Source: Mariniradius saccharolyticus AK6
GTDB taxonomy: Bacteria > Bacteroidota > Bacteroidia > Cytophagales > Cyclobacteriaceae
Reading direction: 5' to 3'
DNA length: 64,000 nucleotides
Assembly (NCBI RefSeq): GCF_000330725.2
Contig: NZ_AMZY02000005.1
Coordinates: 1-64,000 of the forward strand
The notes below the pieces were generated by a model. That model was not told where the DNA came from, did not search any database, and saw only the letters and a list, made by a program, of their open reading frames with translations. This document shows, in pieces, positions 17,000 through 25,120 of the stretch. The translations under genes and the position numbers were made by a program. How positions within the stretch are numbered: the stretch's first letter is position 1; each line of letters begins with the position of its first letter.

Positions 17000-17401
17000 A
17001 TGAAATTAAAACCAATCATTCCACTAAAAAAAGGTCCCAGCCCACAAAGCCCTTCAATCACTATCAATGGAAGCGGCACACTCACCATCAATACGGCTGC
17101 AGTCGAGCGATATGGATTCAAAGAAGGATCGCATATTGCTATCCTGCAGGACGAAGACAAACCGAATGACTTCTATCTGATTGAGACCAAGGATGCAAAC
17201 TTCCCAAAACTCAAAAAAGCTGGCAAAGTTTCCCTCAAAACAGGATACAGTGCGGCCAAGGAAGCAATCGACACCCATTTTGGCATTGAAAACAAAGCGA
17301 TCCGGCTCAATTTGGCAGGACAGGTCAAGACAGAGCTTGGTACGGCGATCGTCCTGATCACCACATCACTCAAAGATCTAGCCCATGCCAAAGCTCAATA
17401 A
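17000..17401 (+). CDS. Hypothetical protein with AbrB-like N-terminus
   Basis: 133 aa from ATG 17000. The segment SITINGSGTLTINTAAVERY then GFKEGSHIAIL resembles a SpoVT/AbrB-type beta hairpin, and a second half (KKAGKVSLKTGYSAAKEAI) follows. It could be a DNA-binding or structural early protein. It overlaps the next gene by 17 bp. A similar protein is common behind phage methylases only as far as I recall, so the assignment is weak. Confidence 0.5.
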   Translation: MKLKPIIPLKKGPSPQSPSITINGSGTLTINTAAVERYGFKEGSHIAILQDEDKPNDFYLIETKDANFPKLKKAGKVSLKTGYSAAKEAIDTHFGIENKAIRLNLAGQVKTELGTAIVLITTSLKDLAHAKAQ

Positions 17402-17609
17402 ATTCTTTACCTTGGAAGTCACCGTGGAGCAGTTCGTTAATGCCTGCTCCGCGGCAGAGCTTCATGAGCTTGAGATCCTACTGGCCAGTCCAAGGGTGCA
17501 AGCTAAGATGAAGCAGGAAGATAAGTTCAAGTACCCAGAGGTTACGACGGAATTTCAAAAGACCTTTGCCAAAGCACTAGAGCAAGTAAAAAACAACTTG
17601 GAACCATGA
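17385..17609 (+). CDS. Hypothetical small protein
   Basis: 74 aa, helical, acidic/basic mixture (VEQFVNACSAAELHELEILL), no motif. Overlaps both neighbours by a few bases, so it belongs to the same transcription unit. Confidence 0.55.
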   Translation: MPKLNKFFTLEVTVEQFVNACSAAELHELEILLASPRVQAKMKQEDKFKYPEVTTEFQKTFAKALEQVKNNLEP

Positions 17610-17863
17610 CCAACCCCAACTGCGCCGACTGCGGGAAATACGCCCGTAAAAAAGATGAGTTTTACATGCTCAAAGACGAGCTGTGGCAGGCGCATGGCGT
17701 GGGGAAAGGTCTCTTGTGCATCCCATGCATGGAGCGGCGCCTTGGCCGTCCACTGCAGCCGGATGACCTCCAGGACGTGCCGGCCAATACCCTTGGCAAT
17801 CCATACACCAGAAAGATCCTTGGCCTTCCCCCCTTGCCCCCAAAGAAGCCCAGGGATCTGTAA
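17606..17863 (+). CDS. Small zinc-ribbon protein
   Basis: 85 aa with two Cys pairs (CADCGKYARK near residue 5 and CIPCMERRLGRPL near residue 38), a treble-clef or zinc-ribbon arrangement frequent in phage and plasmid recombination accessory proteins. The Pro-rich C-terminus (LGLPPLPPKKPRDL) is probably flexible. Last early gene before a terminator and the origin-like region. Confidence 0.65.
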   Translation: MTNPNCADCGKYARKKDEFYMLKDELWQAHGVGKGLLCIPCMERRLGRPLQPDDLQDVPANTLGNPYTRKILGLPPLPPKKPRDL

Positions 17864-17900
17864 CACTGTACCCATGTAACTGTCTCGCAAGACGCGCTAG

Positions 17901-17939
17901 AATCGCCTGTACGCTTCCAAGTACGGGCGATTTTGTTTT
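17901..17939 (+). terminator. Rho-independent terminator ending the early operon
   Basis: A 12-bp stem with one G-T pair (17901-17912 against 17921-17932), loop gcttccaa, followed by TTTGTTTTA. It lies 38 bp after the zinc-ribbon gene. Confidence 0.8.
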
Positions 17940-17964
17940 ATGCGATTCTCAGGGCCTTCATTTA

Positions 17965-18034
17965 CGTCACTCTGAACGCAGTGAAGAGTCTCCTCAATAG
18001 GAGATTCTTCGGTCGTCCCTCCCTCTGAATGACG
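17965..18034. repeat. Imperfect palindromic intergenic repeat
   Basis: Starts cgtcactctgaacgcagtga and ends ctctgaatgacg, with central gagtctcctc / gaggagattc-type arms. This resembles dispersed palindromic repeats found in many Bacteroidetes intergenic regions (gtcattctgaacg...). The transcript could form a long hairpin. It was probably picked up from a bacterial chromosome. Confidence 0.55.
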
Positions 18035-18159
18035 CTCCCATCCATCGTACTGCAGACACAAATGCCCCCGATCCTCAGGTCGGGAGCGCCGCTTACTCAT
18101 ACCCAAGCCTTGGCGGCTTTTCTTCTCCGTTTCCTCTCCCTAAAATCTTACTAAATTTT

Positions 18160-18413
18160 TGTAACTCTGTAACTGAAAAGAAAAACTATGATTAAAACCC
18201 CTGAAAATCAACTGTTTGGAAGGTTACAAAATCAAAATTTCATTTGTAACCAAATAGCCTCGGTTACAAAGTTTTTGTAACCCAATTTTTTGACCTTCTC
18301 CGGTTACAAAATCTGTAACCAAGAGTTACACTTTTTTTGAAGATTTTGTAACCAAATAACTATTTGAAAATCAATAGATTAGAGTTATAAAGTTACGAGG
18401 TTACACGGTTACA
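18160..18413. repeat. Dense GGTTACA/TGTAACC array (candidate origin or regulatory region)
   Basis: GGTTACA occurs on the + strand at 18222, 18262, 18302, 18399 and 18407 and as TGTAACC at 18245, 18276, 18314 and 18347; near matches TGTAACT are at 18160 and 18168 and AGTTAC at 18324 and 18391. Opposed copies make dyads: 18262-18282 (9-bp arms, 3-nt spacer), 18302-18320 (7-bp arms, 5-nt spacer) and 18222-18251 (9-bp arms, 12-nt spacer). The surrounding DNA is AT-rich and gene-free, between the early and late regions. It may be an initiator-binding origin, a partition-like site or a late-switch operator. Confidence 0.7.
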
Positions 18414-18466
18414 CTTTTTCTCCAAAAAAATTGAGTCACAACTTCATGCGATAGAAAGGCAGTAAT

Positions 18467-18497
18467 CTTGCAGCATTCATGCGAAAGGATTAATTTG
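18467..18497 (+). promoter_or_regulatory. Bacteroidetes-type promoter for the late genes (candidate)
   Basis: CTTG at 18467-18470, 19 nt, then TTAATTTG at 18490-18497, close to TTTG-N19-TAnnTTTG. It lies 16 bp upstream of ATG 18514, the first late gene, and just downstream of the GGTTACA array. Confidence 0.45.
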
Positions 18498-18513
18498 TGG
18501 AAAAATACCTGCC

Positions 18514-19047
18514 ATGAAACTATTGCTCAACGTCACCAATCCCTTGTACCGGGATTATTTCCGCTACCTCTTTGAGGAGCAGTCGGACGGCATCTTCCGT
18601 ATCAGCCGGGAGTCGGACGTCGGAAAGTTCATCTGCTCATTTGTCCGCTACTCGGACCGTCCGGTCCAGCAGCCCAAGACAGAGGAAACCCTCGTGCTCT
18701 TACTACCCAATACCGATGTCTTGAAGGATGCACTCTACAATCACGTATATCTCAGCAAGACGGACCAGGCGCAGATCAATGACTTCCTCCATGTGTTTTT
18801 CAACATCGATCTGGATCGCTACTATCTGAAAGGCATCAAGCAGCGCATGCGGCAGAAGGATATCATCGAGTCCTTCATCGTGTCGCGGAAGCTGACCAAC
18901 TTACTCCAGGATAATGAGACGCTGAAGAAGCGGCTGTATCGGGAGGAGCTTGCGGTATTGCAGGAGAGGTTTGAGTCCCTGCGGAAGCGGACTTGGTACC
19001 GCAACCAGAAAATCGAGTTTGACCCGGAAAAATATCTGGTAAAATAA
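18514..19047 (+). CDS. Hypothetical phage protein, first late gene
   Basis: 177 aa. Not recognised. The N-terminal half (LNVTNPLYRDYFRYLFEEQS) is mixed alpha/beta and the C-terminal half is a long basic/acidic helix (LLQDNETLKKRLYREELAVL) likely to be coiled coil. As the leading gene of the structural operon it may be a regulator or a small morphogenesis factor. Confidence 0.6.
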   Translation: MKLLLNVTNPLYRDYFRYLFEEQSDGIFRISRESDVGKFICSFVRYSDRPVQQPKTEETLVLLLPNTDVLKDALYNHVYLSKTDQAQINDFLHVFFNIDLDRYYLKGIKQRMRQKDIIESFIVSRKLTNLLQDNETLKKRLYREELAVLQERFESLRKRTWYRNQKIEFDPEKYLVK

Positions 19048-19095
19048 TTTCAAAAATCGTTTCGTAAGATTTTCCAAAACACGTCAAAAATTACG

Positions 19096-19485
19096 ATGGA
19101 CAGCAAGATCAATTCGATATGCAAGGTAGAGTTTGCGAGGCTGGGTGAGATATCCGACTACCAGGAGTCTCCCAATGGGACGGTACTGGTGACGGCGGCA
19201 TGGCAGGTGCTTCCGATCGCCAGGCCTCCCCGCCTTTCGGTGTCGGAGTCGCTCACCAAGGGTGGGAGGGTGTTCGAATCCAACTTTTCGGCGCAGCTCA
19301 ATTATAAGGTGATGAACAAAGACCTGCTGATCGTCCGCATTTCCTTCAGTGATGGCGGCCAGCCGCTGATCATTGGCAACCGTGACCTGCCGGTAAGGTT
19401 CCAGGAAAGCCATGAGCTTGCCGCCAAAACGCTTACTTTTTCGCATTCTTCCTGGCACTACCCCTACCGCGAGGCTGATATATAG
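19096..19485 (+). CDS. Hypothetical beta-rich phage protein
   Basis: 129 aa, predicted mostly beta strands (GTVLVTAAWQVLPIARPPRL ... NYKVMNKDLLIVRISFSDGG). No family recognised. It precedes the capsid protease, so a minor virion or head-associated role is possible. Confidence 0.55.
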   Translation: MDSKINSICKVEFARLGEISDYQESPNGTVLVTAAWQVLPIARPPRLSVSESLTKGGRVFESNFSAQLNYKVMNKDLLIVRISFSDGGQPLIIGNRDLPVRFQESHELAAKTLTFSHSSWHYPYREADI

Positions 19486-19550
19486 TCCTTTCTATGGCAT
19501 GATGGCCTAATTATCATTGTATTGAGGTTTTAGTACCAAACCAAAACACA

Positions 19551-20504
19551 ATGACCAAGCTCGCGGCCAACTGGCCATATTTGTTGATTTCCCAGATCGT
19601 CAAAGGCAAATTTTTCCTGAGGCCTGAAATCGCCTTGGCGATGGGTCCGCAGGTAGGCCGATTGCTCTCCGAATCCGGAGGCAGTACCGGCGCCGTCGAA
19701 GAACGGGAAATCCAAATCCTCTGCATCGATCCCCAGGGAAAGGAGATCGCAATGATGAGGGAAGACGGGCAGGATCCAAACGAAACCATTTCTTCACTTT
19801 ATGATGAGGCTCCTGAAGGCAGCGTGGCTTTGATTCCGATCAAGGGCACCATGCTGAAGTACGGGACCATGTGCGATTACGGCGCCACGGAGCTGGCGGA
19901 GTTCATCTCCGGGGCGGCCAATCACAAAAACATCGGCTCCATCGTCCTCGACATCGACAGCGGTGGCGGGGCGGTGGATGCCGTTGCTCCACTTATCCAG
20001 GCTATCGGAAGGTCGCGCACCAAAATGCGCAAGCCGGTAGTGGCATCGGTCGACATGGCATGCTCGGCGGCCTACTGGGTCGCATCGGCCACCGATCAGA
20101 TCATCGCGGACAACAATATATCCTCCGAAGTAGGATCCATCGGTGTGATGATGAGCTTCTACGACGTGCGAGGATACTATGAAAAGGAAGGAGTGAAGTT
20201 CCACACCATCTACAGCAACGAATCCCCCGACAAAAACCTGGCATTCCAGAAGGCGCTCGATGGCGACTATGACATGATCAGGGAGGAGGAACTCGATCCG
20301 CTGGCGAGGAGCTTCCAAGCCGCCATCCGGGAAAACAGGAAAGGCAAGCTGCTGGACAAGACGCCAGGCATCCTGAGTGGAAAAACCTTCTTTGCCGATC
20401 AGGCAAAGGCAGTCGGTCTGATCGATCAGATCGGCGACAACACGCGGGCCATTGAGTTCGCGCTACAACTGTCTCACGCAAGAAAATCAATATTTAACCT
20501 CTAA
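19551..20504 (+). CDS. S49-family (SppA-like) prohead protease
   Basis: 317 aa. Core ClpP/crotonase-like fold: SVALIPIKGTMLKYG, then IVLDIDSGGGAVDAV (oxyanion-type loop), MACSAAYWVASATDQI with the probable nucleophile Ser near residue 174, ISSEVGSIGVMMSFYDV, and a Lys in ESPDKN near residue 226 as the general base of the Ser/Lys dyad. The layout matches phage S49 proteases such as lambda gpC that process capsid and scaffold during head maturation. It stands immediately upstream of the major capsid gene, whose first 120 residues look like a removable scaffold. Confidence 0.85.
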   Translation: MTKLAANWPYLLISQIVKGKFFLRPEIALAMGPQVGRLLSESGGSTGAVEEREIQILCIDPQGKEIAMMREDGQDPNETISSLYDEAPEGSVALIPIKGTMLKYGTMCDYGATELAEFISGAANHKNIGSIVLDIDSGGGAVDAVAPLIQAIGRSRTKMRKPVVASVDMACSAAYWVASATDQIIADNNISSEVGSIGVMMSFYDVRGYYEKEGVKFHTIYSNESPDKNLAFQKALDGDYDMIREEELDPLARSFQAAIRENRKGKLLDKTPGILSGKTFFADQAKAVGLIDQIGDNTRAIEFALQLSHARKSIFNL

Positions 20505-20518
20505 AAACGCAAGCAGAG

Positions 20519-22084
20519 ATGAAAAAAATGATGTCTGTTGTCTTGGCGATGCTCGGGATTCAATCCTTTGCTCAAAAAGATGGCAAACCATCCCTGACAG
20601 ATGAGCAGAAGACTCAGCTGCAAGGGCTTCTCGGGGAAGACTTCACGGCCAAGTTCGAGAAGTTCCTATCCGAAGGAGAAGGAGAATCCGATGCGAATGC
20701 CGGCGTGCAGTTGGTCACCAACCTGCAAAGCCAGCATCAAGCAACGGTCGCGGATCTGCAGTCGCAGCTACAGCAGAGGGAGCGGGAAAAACAGCAGCTA
20801 CAGGCGCAAATCCTGAAGCTTGCCAATGAGCCCGAACCTGAGCCGGCTGCGACTGTGGTACAAATGCCCCGCAAGGAAGGCAAGAAGTCCATCATGAAGG
20901 TGGATCTCAACAAGCCACATTACAAGGCGGTGCAGCATTTTATGCAAAACGGAGTGATGGCATCAGGTGCCACGATCGACGTGGCCGACCTCTTGCAGGA
21001 ATTCGGCACCTACCTCAGCCAAGGTCCAAACAACTTTGCGATGTTGGATACCATTTTCAATGGATTCACATCCGCCAAGTACTTTACCGAGGCACCGGCA
21101 GTGACGGAGAGAAGGGCAGTGCAGGCGCTGATCACTTCGGTATCGCAGCAGTTCAGCAACAAGTGGACGCCATCCGGCAAGACTCAGTTCAGACCGCTGA
21201 CGATCCCCAACAGGAGACACAAGATCAACGTGCCGATCGTGCCATCCGAAGTCTTGACTTCGTATGTGTTTGACTTGTACCGGGAGAATCTCGCCGTCGA
21301 TCAGATGCCGATCTTCTTCTACATCTGGCAAAACCTCATCTATCCACAATTGATGCAGGACATCGAATTGAGGATGGCATGGAAAGGTAGCTTCACTGAG
21401 CTCAACTGGGGCGGTGTGAACAATGGCGACCCCGGACAGGCTCCGGAGCTTTCCATGGATGGTATCGAAGTGCAGGTTTCCAAGAACCTGGCAGCGGGCA
21501 ACCCGAACAACTTCAGGTACTTCGATGGTGGCAACTTCAATTATGAAACTGCCACAGACCAGGAGATCTTGAACTTCGTCCGTGACTTCGTGAAGTGGAT
21601 GGCACCTGTATTCAGGACCATGCAGTTCCCGATCCTGACTTCTTACGAATTCAGGATGAGGTACCGCGAAGCGTATAAGAACAAGTGGGGTGCCGGTAGC
21701 GGTACAGAAAACCATGAGTTCGGGTCAGACCGCATCGACTACTCCAATAAGATGTTGGCAGAAGTGGACGGTATGTATGGATCTCCGATCCTTTTGGCTA
21801 CGCCAGCTTCCAACCTGCGCAAGTTGAGGCATATCAATGCCGCACCTCAGGTGATCAACGACGTGCAGAAGCAGGATTACGAAGCCAGGATCTTCGGTGA
21901 ATACTGGATGGGTGTTGGGTTTGACTTTGGCGAGGCCGTGTTTGCCTTCTGCCCTGCAAACTACAATCCACACGCTTTGGTGACTTCTGTGTACGGTGCC
22001 CACACCGACTACCAGCAGTTTAAGGGAACTAACCCTAACAAGTCGGTTGAGTTTGGCAGCGGTAGCGCAGGAGGAGGACTTTAA
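20519..22084 (+). CDS. Major capsid protein with N-terminal scaffold-like region
   Basis: 521 aa. Residues 1-18 are hydrophobic and resemble a signal peptide, residues 60-110 are a Gln/Leu-rich coiled coil (QATVADLQSQLQQREREKQQ), and the capsid-like fold starts around residue 130 (KPHYKAVQHFMQNGV...). The first 120-odd residues probably act as a fused scaffold (delta domain) cut by the upstream protease. Inside the mature part are conserved-looking segments such as RRHKINVPIVPSEVLTSYVF and IWQNLIYPQLMQDIELRMAW. The C-terminus is GSGSAGGGL. Identified by position, size and architecture; no motif is diagnostic. Confidence 0.75.
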   Translation: MKKMMSVVLAMLGIQSFAQKDGKPSLTDEQKTQLQGLLGEDFTAKFEKFLSEGEGESDANAGVQLVTNLQSQHQATVADLQSQLQQREREKQQLQAQILKLANEPEPEPAATVVQMPRKEGKKSIMKVDLNKPHYKAVQHFMQNGVMASGATIDVADLLQEFGTYLSQGPNNFAMLDTIFNGFTSAKYFTEAPAVTERRAVQALITSVSQQFSNKWTPSGKTQFRPLTIPNRRHKINVPIVPSEVLTSYVFDLYRENLAVDQMPIFFYIWQNLIYPQLMQDIELRMAWKGSFTELNWGGVNNGDPGQAPELSMDGIEVQVSKNLAAGNPNNFRYFDGGNFNYETATDQEILNFVRDFVKWMAPVFRTMQFPILTSYEFRMRYREAYKNKWGAGSGTENHEFGSDRIDYSNKMLAEVDGMYGSPILLATPASNLRKLRHINAAPQVINDVQKQDYEARIFGEYWMGVGFDFGEAVFAFCPANYNPHALVTSVYGAHTDYQQFKGTNPNKSVEFGSGSAGGGL

Positions 22085-22101
22085 TCTAAAAGGAGCAAGC
22101 T

Positions 22102-22665
22102 ATGAGCTATACGCAAGTATCCATTCCAAAAATTAAGACGGGGGCAGGAGCCCCCCGTCCTAAGAAACCAAACGTGCACTTCATCCTGGCATCGGATGTA
22201 GAGACTATGCCCACTACCAACGGTGTGGTATCTACTACCAACTTGGTATTAAAGGCCAACAAAAAGGCCGTTTCTGTGTACCTGACGCCAAAATCCATCA
22301 ATCGCTTTGATGCTTCCGAAGGGGAGACTTCCAACGAGATGGGTGGCTGGCTCAGCAACTTCACAGGTACCAGACCAGGTGATGACGAGTTCTTCGCAGC
22401 ATGGCTTCAGGAGCACCTCAATGAGGGATTCCTGATCATCAGTGAAGAATGTGGCGACAACAAAGGCACAAGGCTGCAGGGAACCCCTTGCAATCCTTTG
22501 TACATGAGCGTGGAAGCGCAGGACAACGAAGAGGGCATCATGAGCAACCTGACTTTTGTCTCAAGCCAAAGGTCTGCCAACAAGATGATCCATTATCGTG
22601 GTACGCTACCGACCGCATATGACCCGGCAAGTGTGGTCGAAGGATCAGCCGGAGGAGGAATCTAA
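22102..22665 (+). CDS. Structural protein, possibly major tail-tube protein
   Basis: 187 aa with a moderate Shine-Dalgarno (aaaggagc). Beta-rich, with repeated Asn/Thr-rich strands (VETMPTTNGVVSTTNLVLKA, KKAVSVYLTPKSINRF, GTPCNPLYMSVEAQDNEEGI). Size and fold prediction fit a tail-tube or head-decoration protein. It shares its C-terminal GSAGGG plus aliphatic residue with the capsid protein. It lies 17 bp after the capsid gene, so the two are likely to be made in large amounts together. Confidence 0.55.
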   Translation: MSYTQVSIPKIKTGAGAPRPKKPNVHFILASDVETMPTTNGVVSTTNLVLKANKKAVSVYLTPKSINRFDASEGETSNEMGGWLSNFTGTRPGDDEFFAAWLQEHLNEGFLIISEECGDNKGTRLQGTPCNPLYMSVEAQDNEEGIMSNLTFVSSQRSANKMIHYRGTLPTAYDPASVVEGSAGGGI

Positions 22666-22677
22666 TCCATTTGAAAA

Positions 22678-23604
22678 ATGGCAAAAACAGCCAAGAAAAC
22701 AGTCTCGGAGCAATCCGGGACTGTTTCTTCTACTACCAAATCCAAAAAGGCCGCTGCAATAGCCCCAGCGGAAGCACCCGCAAAACCATCCACCCAGGAA
22801 ACTGCCGAAGTGAAAGGCATCCAGGATATCATCGCAGAGCAAATCACGGAAATGCCTGATCCCGGCATCACTGTAGTGATCCCGTTCAAGGCATCAGCCG
22901 CCAAAGGCAACGAGCTGCAGTATGCGCTACGTGCCTGGGACAAACATTTTCCCGGCTGCCGGATTGCGATCATCGGCGATAGCTTGCCGTGGTTTGGCAA
23001 GGAAATCCTGCACATCCCAATGGATACCGTCAGTGACAATCCACAGATCGATGTCGCGCACAAGATGGCCGCAGCCATCGCCTCCGATCTGATCCCGCAG
23101 GATTTTATCTGGTCCAATGATGATATCTACACCCTGTGCCCAATCACCTTGGCTGATATCGTCACGCTGAAAGCGCATGGCAAGCTCAGTGCAAAAGGCT
23201 TGGCGGAGGGTCTATATCGAAAAAATGCCGATCGTACGCTGAAGGCGCTGAAGGAAGCAGGGATCGATGAACCCTACGACTTCGCGACGCATACTCCGGT
23301 CGCCCTGGGTAAGAATCTGCTCAGCGAAGTGCTGCACAAATTCAAGTGTCTCGATGAGGGTCATTTGGTGTACAGCCTCTATGCCAACTACTTCTTTGTA
23401 CAGGCAGGCTACCGGCCGACCATCACCTACAATGATGCCCGCGGATCGATCGTAGCCGCCGTCTATCGGGCAAATCCTGACGCGGATCTTCTGAAGAAAG
23501 CCTTTGAAACCCGAAAGTGGATCAACAACAATGATGGCGGATGGAAAGCCGTGGAACCTTACCTGCAGAAGTTGTTTCCAGATAAGTGCAGGTTCGAAAA
23601 ATAA
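22678..23604 (+). CDS. Glycosyltransferase-like protein in the capsid module
   Basis: 308 aa. The first 45 residues are a disordered Ala/Lys/Ser/Pro-rich tail. Then a GT-A-like Rossmann core: ITVVIPFKASAAKGNELQYA, CRIAIIGDSLPWFG, and IWSNDDIYTL, whose Asp-Asp near residues 148-149 matches a metal-binding DxD site; similar NDD sites occur in Stealth-type phosphotransferases and other GT-A enzymes. The later part (HKFKCLDEGHLVYSLYANYF) resembles the C-terminal half of such enzymes. No acceptor domain is obvious. Located directly after the two likely abundant virion proteins, it is a candidate for modifying capsid or tail protein, or host surface glycan. Family not certain. Confidence 0.65.
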   Translation: MAKTAKKTVSEQSGTVSSTTKSKKAAAIAPAEAPAKPSTQETAEVKGIQDIIAEQITEMPDPGITVVIPFKASAAKGNELQYALRAWDKHFPGCRIAIIGDSLPWFGKEILHIPMDTVSDNPQIDVAHKMAAAIASDLIPQDFIWSNDDIYTLCPITLADIVTLKAHGKLSAKGLAEGLYRKNADRTLKALKEAGIDEPYDFATHTPVALGKNLLSEVLHKFKCLDEGHLVYSLYANYFFVQAGYRPTITYNDARGSIVAAVYRANPDADLLKKAFETRKWINNNDGGWKAVEPYLQKLFPDKCRFEK

Positions 23605-23645
23605 GATTCAAGACACAAGACGCAAGACGCAAGACAAAAGAGCGT

Positions 23646-24320
23646 ATGCAAGAAGAAACGGCCAAATGGCTTAAGTCGGGTGCACCTGTACAGGAAGGCA
23701 TCCGGCTTTTTTGTTTGCGATCGGGTGATAAGCATCCCTTCGTCAGGCTGGCCAATGCTTTTCCCAGGCATACACAGCCAATCCTGATCCAAGAGCTGTG
23801 CCGGCGCGCCGGTATCAGTGAGACTGAGAAAAACAGGCTGATGGATAAGCGCGGCGCGTTTCGGGACAATTGGCCGTTTCTCCAGGATCCCACTTGCCCA
23901 CCTGAGCTGAAGATCCTTGCAGCCAACAAGATCACAGCGTACTGGAACTATGTGAATGCCCACAGGCGGCTTTTTGACTGCCGCAATCCCGAGGAGCAAC
24001 TGGCGACCGTCAAGGAGGTAGTCGAAAACTACATCGAGAACAGGATGATCATCGCTGAGTTTCTGCACTTCCAGCGGCACGGGCATGTGCTTGGTCAGCA
24101 TCCGATATTCCAGGAATTCAAGAATTACCGCAACCTGCGCAAGATGAATCCGATCGAGCTGATCAAGCGCAAGACAGCACTCGAACACAATATCTGGCGG
24201 ATAGAATCCGAGCTGCGGAAAAAGGGCAAGGAACACTTGAAAGTTGACCGGGAGCGGAGACTGCAGCGGAAAAGAAACGAGCTCTCCGAAGTGGACAGAA
24301 TCATCGCATCAATCAAATAA
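23646..24320 (+). CDS. Hypothetical phage protein
   Basis: 224 aa from ATG 23646; the frame is open to 23586, but that stretch is the agacacaagacgcaag repeat of the gap. All-helical prediction, many Arg/Lys/Glu; segments LRSGDKHPFVRLANAFPRHT and ENYIENRMIIAEFLHFQRHG. No recognised family. It lies between the glycosyltransferase and PLD-like genes, ahead of the terminase, so a packaging or head-accessory role is possible. Confidence 0.6.
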   Translation: MQEETAKWLKSGAPVQEGIRLFCLRSGDKHPFVRLANAFPRHTQPILIQELCRRAGISETEKNRLMDKRGAFRDNWPFLQDPTCPPELKILAANKITAYWNYVNAHRRLFDCRNPEEQLATVKEVVENYIENRMIIAEFLHFQRHGHVLGQHPIFQEFKNYRNLRKMNPIELIKRKTALEHNIWRIESELRKKGKEHLKVDRERRLQRKRNELSEVDRIIASIK

Positions 24321-24323
24321 GCT

Positions 24324-24509
24324 ATGAGTGAAGATCATATTGTTATATCTATAATCGGGGGTTTTTGCGCTCTCTGGCTTGGCGTGTGGTCCTACTTGGT
24401 CTACCGGTATGACATGGCCAATTGGAGAAAAATACCCTATCCTCCAGGCGTGCCCCGCATGAGCAATCCTCCATCTCCGCCTAGAAAACGCAAAAAACGG
24501 AATAAATGA
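24324..24509 (+). CDS. Small membrane protein
   Basis: 61 aa: one N-terminal membrane helix (VISIIGGFCALWLGVWSYLV) and a Pro/Arg/Lys-rich tail. Overlaps the next gene by 4 bp (ATGA). Function unknown. Confidence 0.6.
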   Translation: MSEDHIVISIIGGFCALWLGVWSYLVYRYDMANWRKIPYPPGVPRMSNPPSPPRKRKKRNK

Positions 24510-25093
24510 AGCTGTTTAGCCTGCGGGAGCTTTCACAGGCGAGCCAAGAGCCTGAAGGGAATCCGGACAAGTCGGAAATCCTCAGGACAAAATTTGTCCA
24601 GGCACACTGCGAAAAAGTCGTCTCCCTCAAAAACCTGATGGGCAGCTACCCGATGCCAGGTGAAGCCTTTTTCCTCTTTACCCTCAGCAGCTTCAATGCC
24701 TTCACCTTTATCGTGTACATCATCAAGCATGTGGGCACAATCGATGAACTGACCTTCTCCACCTACTCACTAAATGAGCGGATCCTCAACAGCCTGGTCA
24801 AGTGGTATGACAAAGGCGAGATCAAGCAAGTCAACCTATCGATATCCGATTCGATCCGGCACCGCATGCCCAAGGTCTATGATCAGATCGAGATCCATCG
24901 CAAGGAGCGGAGATTTGGCGTGCGCTACTGCTGGAACCACAGCAAGGTCACGCTGATCAGCGCGGGAGGGCACTACTTCACCATCGAGGGATCGGGCAAC
25001 TTTTCAGAGAATGCCATGCATGAGCAGTACCTATTCATGAATGACAAGACCGTCTATGAGTTCCGCCGTCGCTGCCTCCTGTCCTTAGATTGA
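24506..25093 (+). CDS. PLD-like (phospholipase D superfamily) nuclease-type protein
   Basis: 195 aa with one HKD-like site near the C-terminus: HSKVTLISAGGHYFTIEGSG then NFSENAMHEQY, matching the HxK(x4)D...GSxN pattern of the superfamily, though the aspartate position is not conventional. The N-terminal half (GSYPMPGEAFFLFTLSSFNA FTFI...) is the usual first half of the fold. Phage proteins of this kind are usually nucleases. It lies just before the small terminase, so a role in DNA processing during packaging is plausible but not shown. Confidence 0.65.
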   Translation: MKLFSLRELSQASQEPEGNPDKSEILRTKFVQAHCEKVVSLKNLMGSYPMPGEAFFLFTLSSFNAFTFIVYIIKHVGTIDELTFSTYSLNERILNSLVKWYDKGEIKQVNLSISDSIRHRMPKVYDQIEIHRKERRFGVRYCWNHSKVTLISAGGHYFTIEGSGNFSENAMHEQYLFMNDKTVYEFRRRCLLSLD

Positions 25094-25120
25094 GGTGTAA
25101 ATATTCTGAAATTTGGATAT

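Noticed and set aside
18160-18413. CRISPR or terminator cluster
   Set aside because: The repeated word is only 7 bp, occurs in both orientations and spacing is irregular; there are no unique spacers of fixed length.
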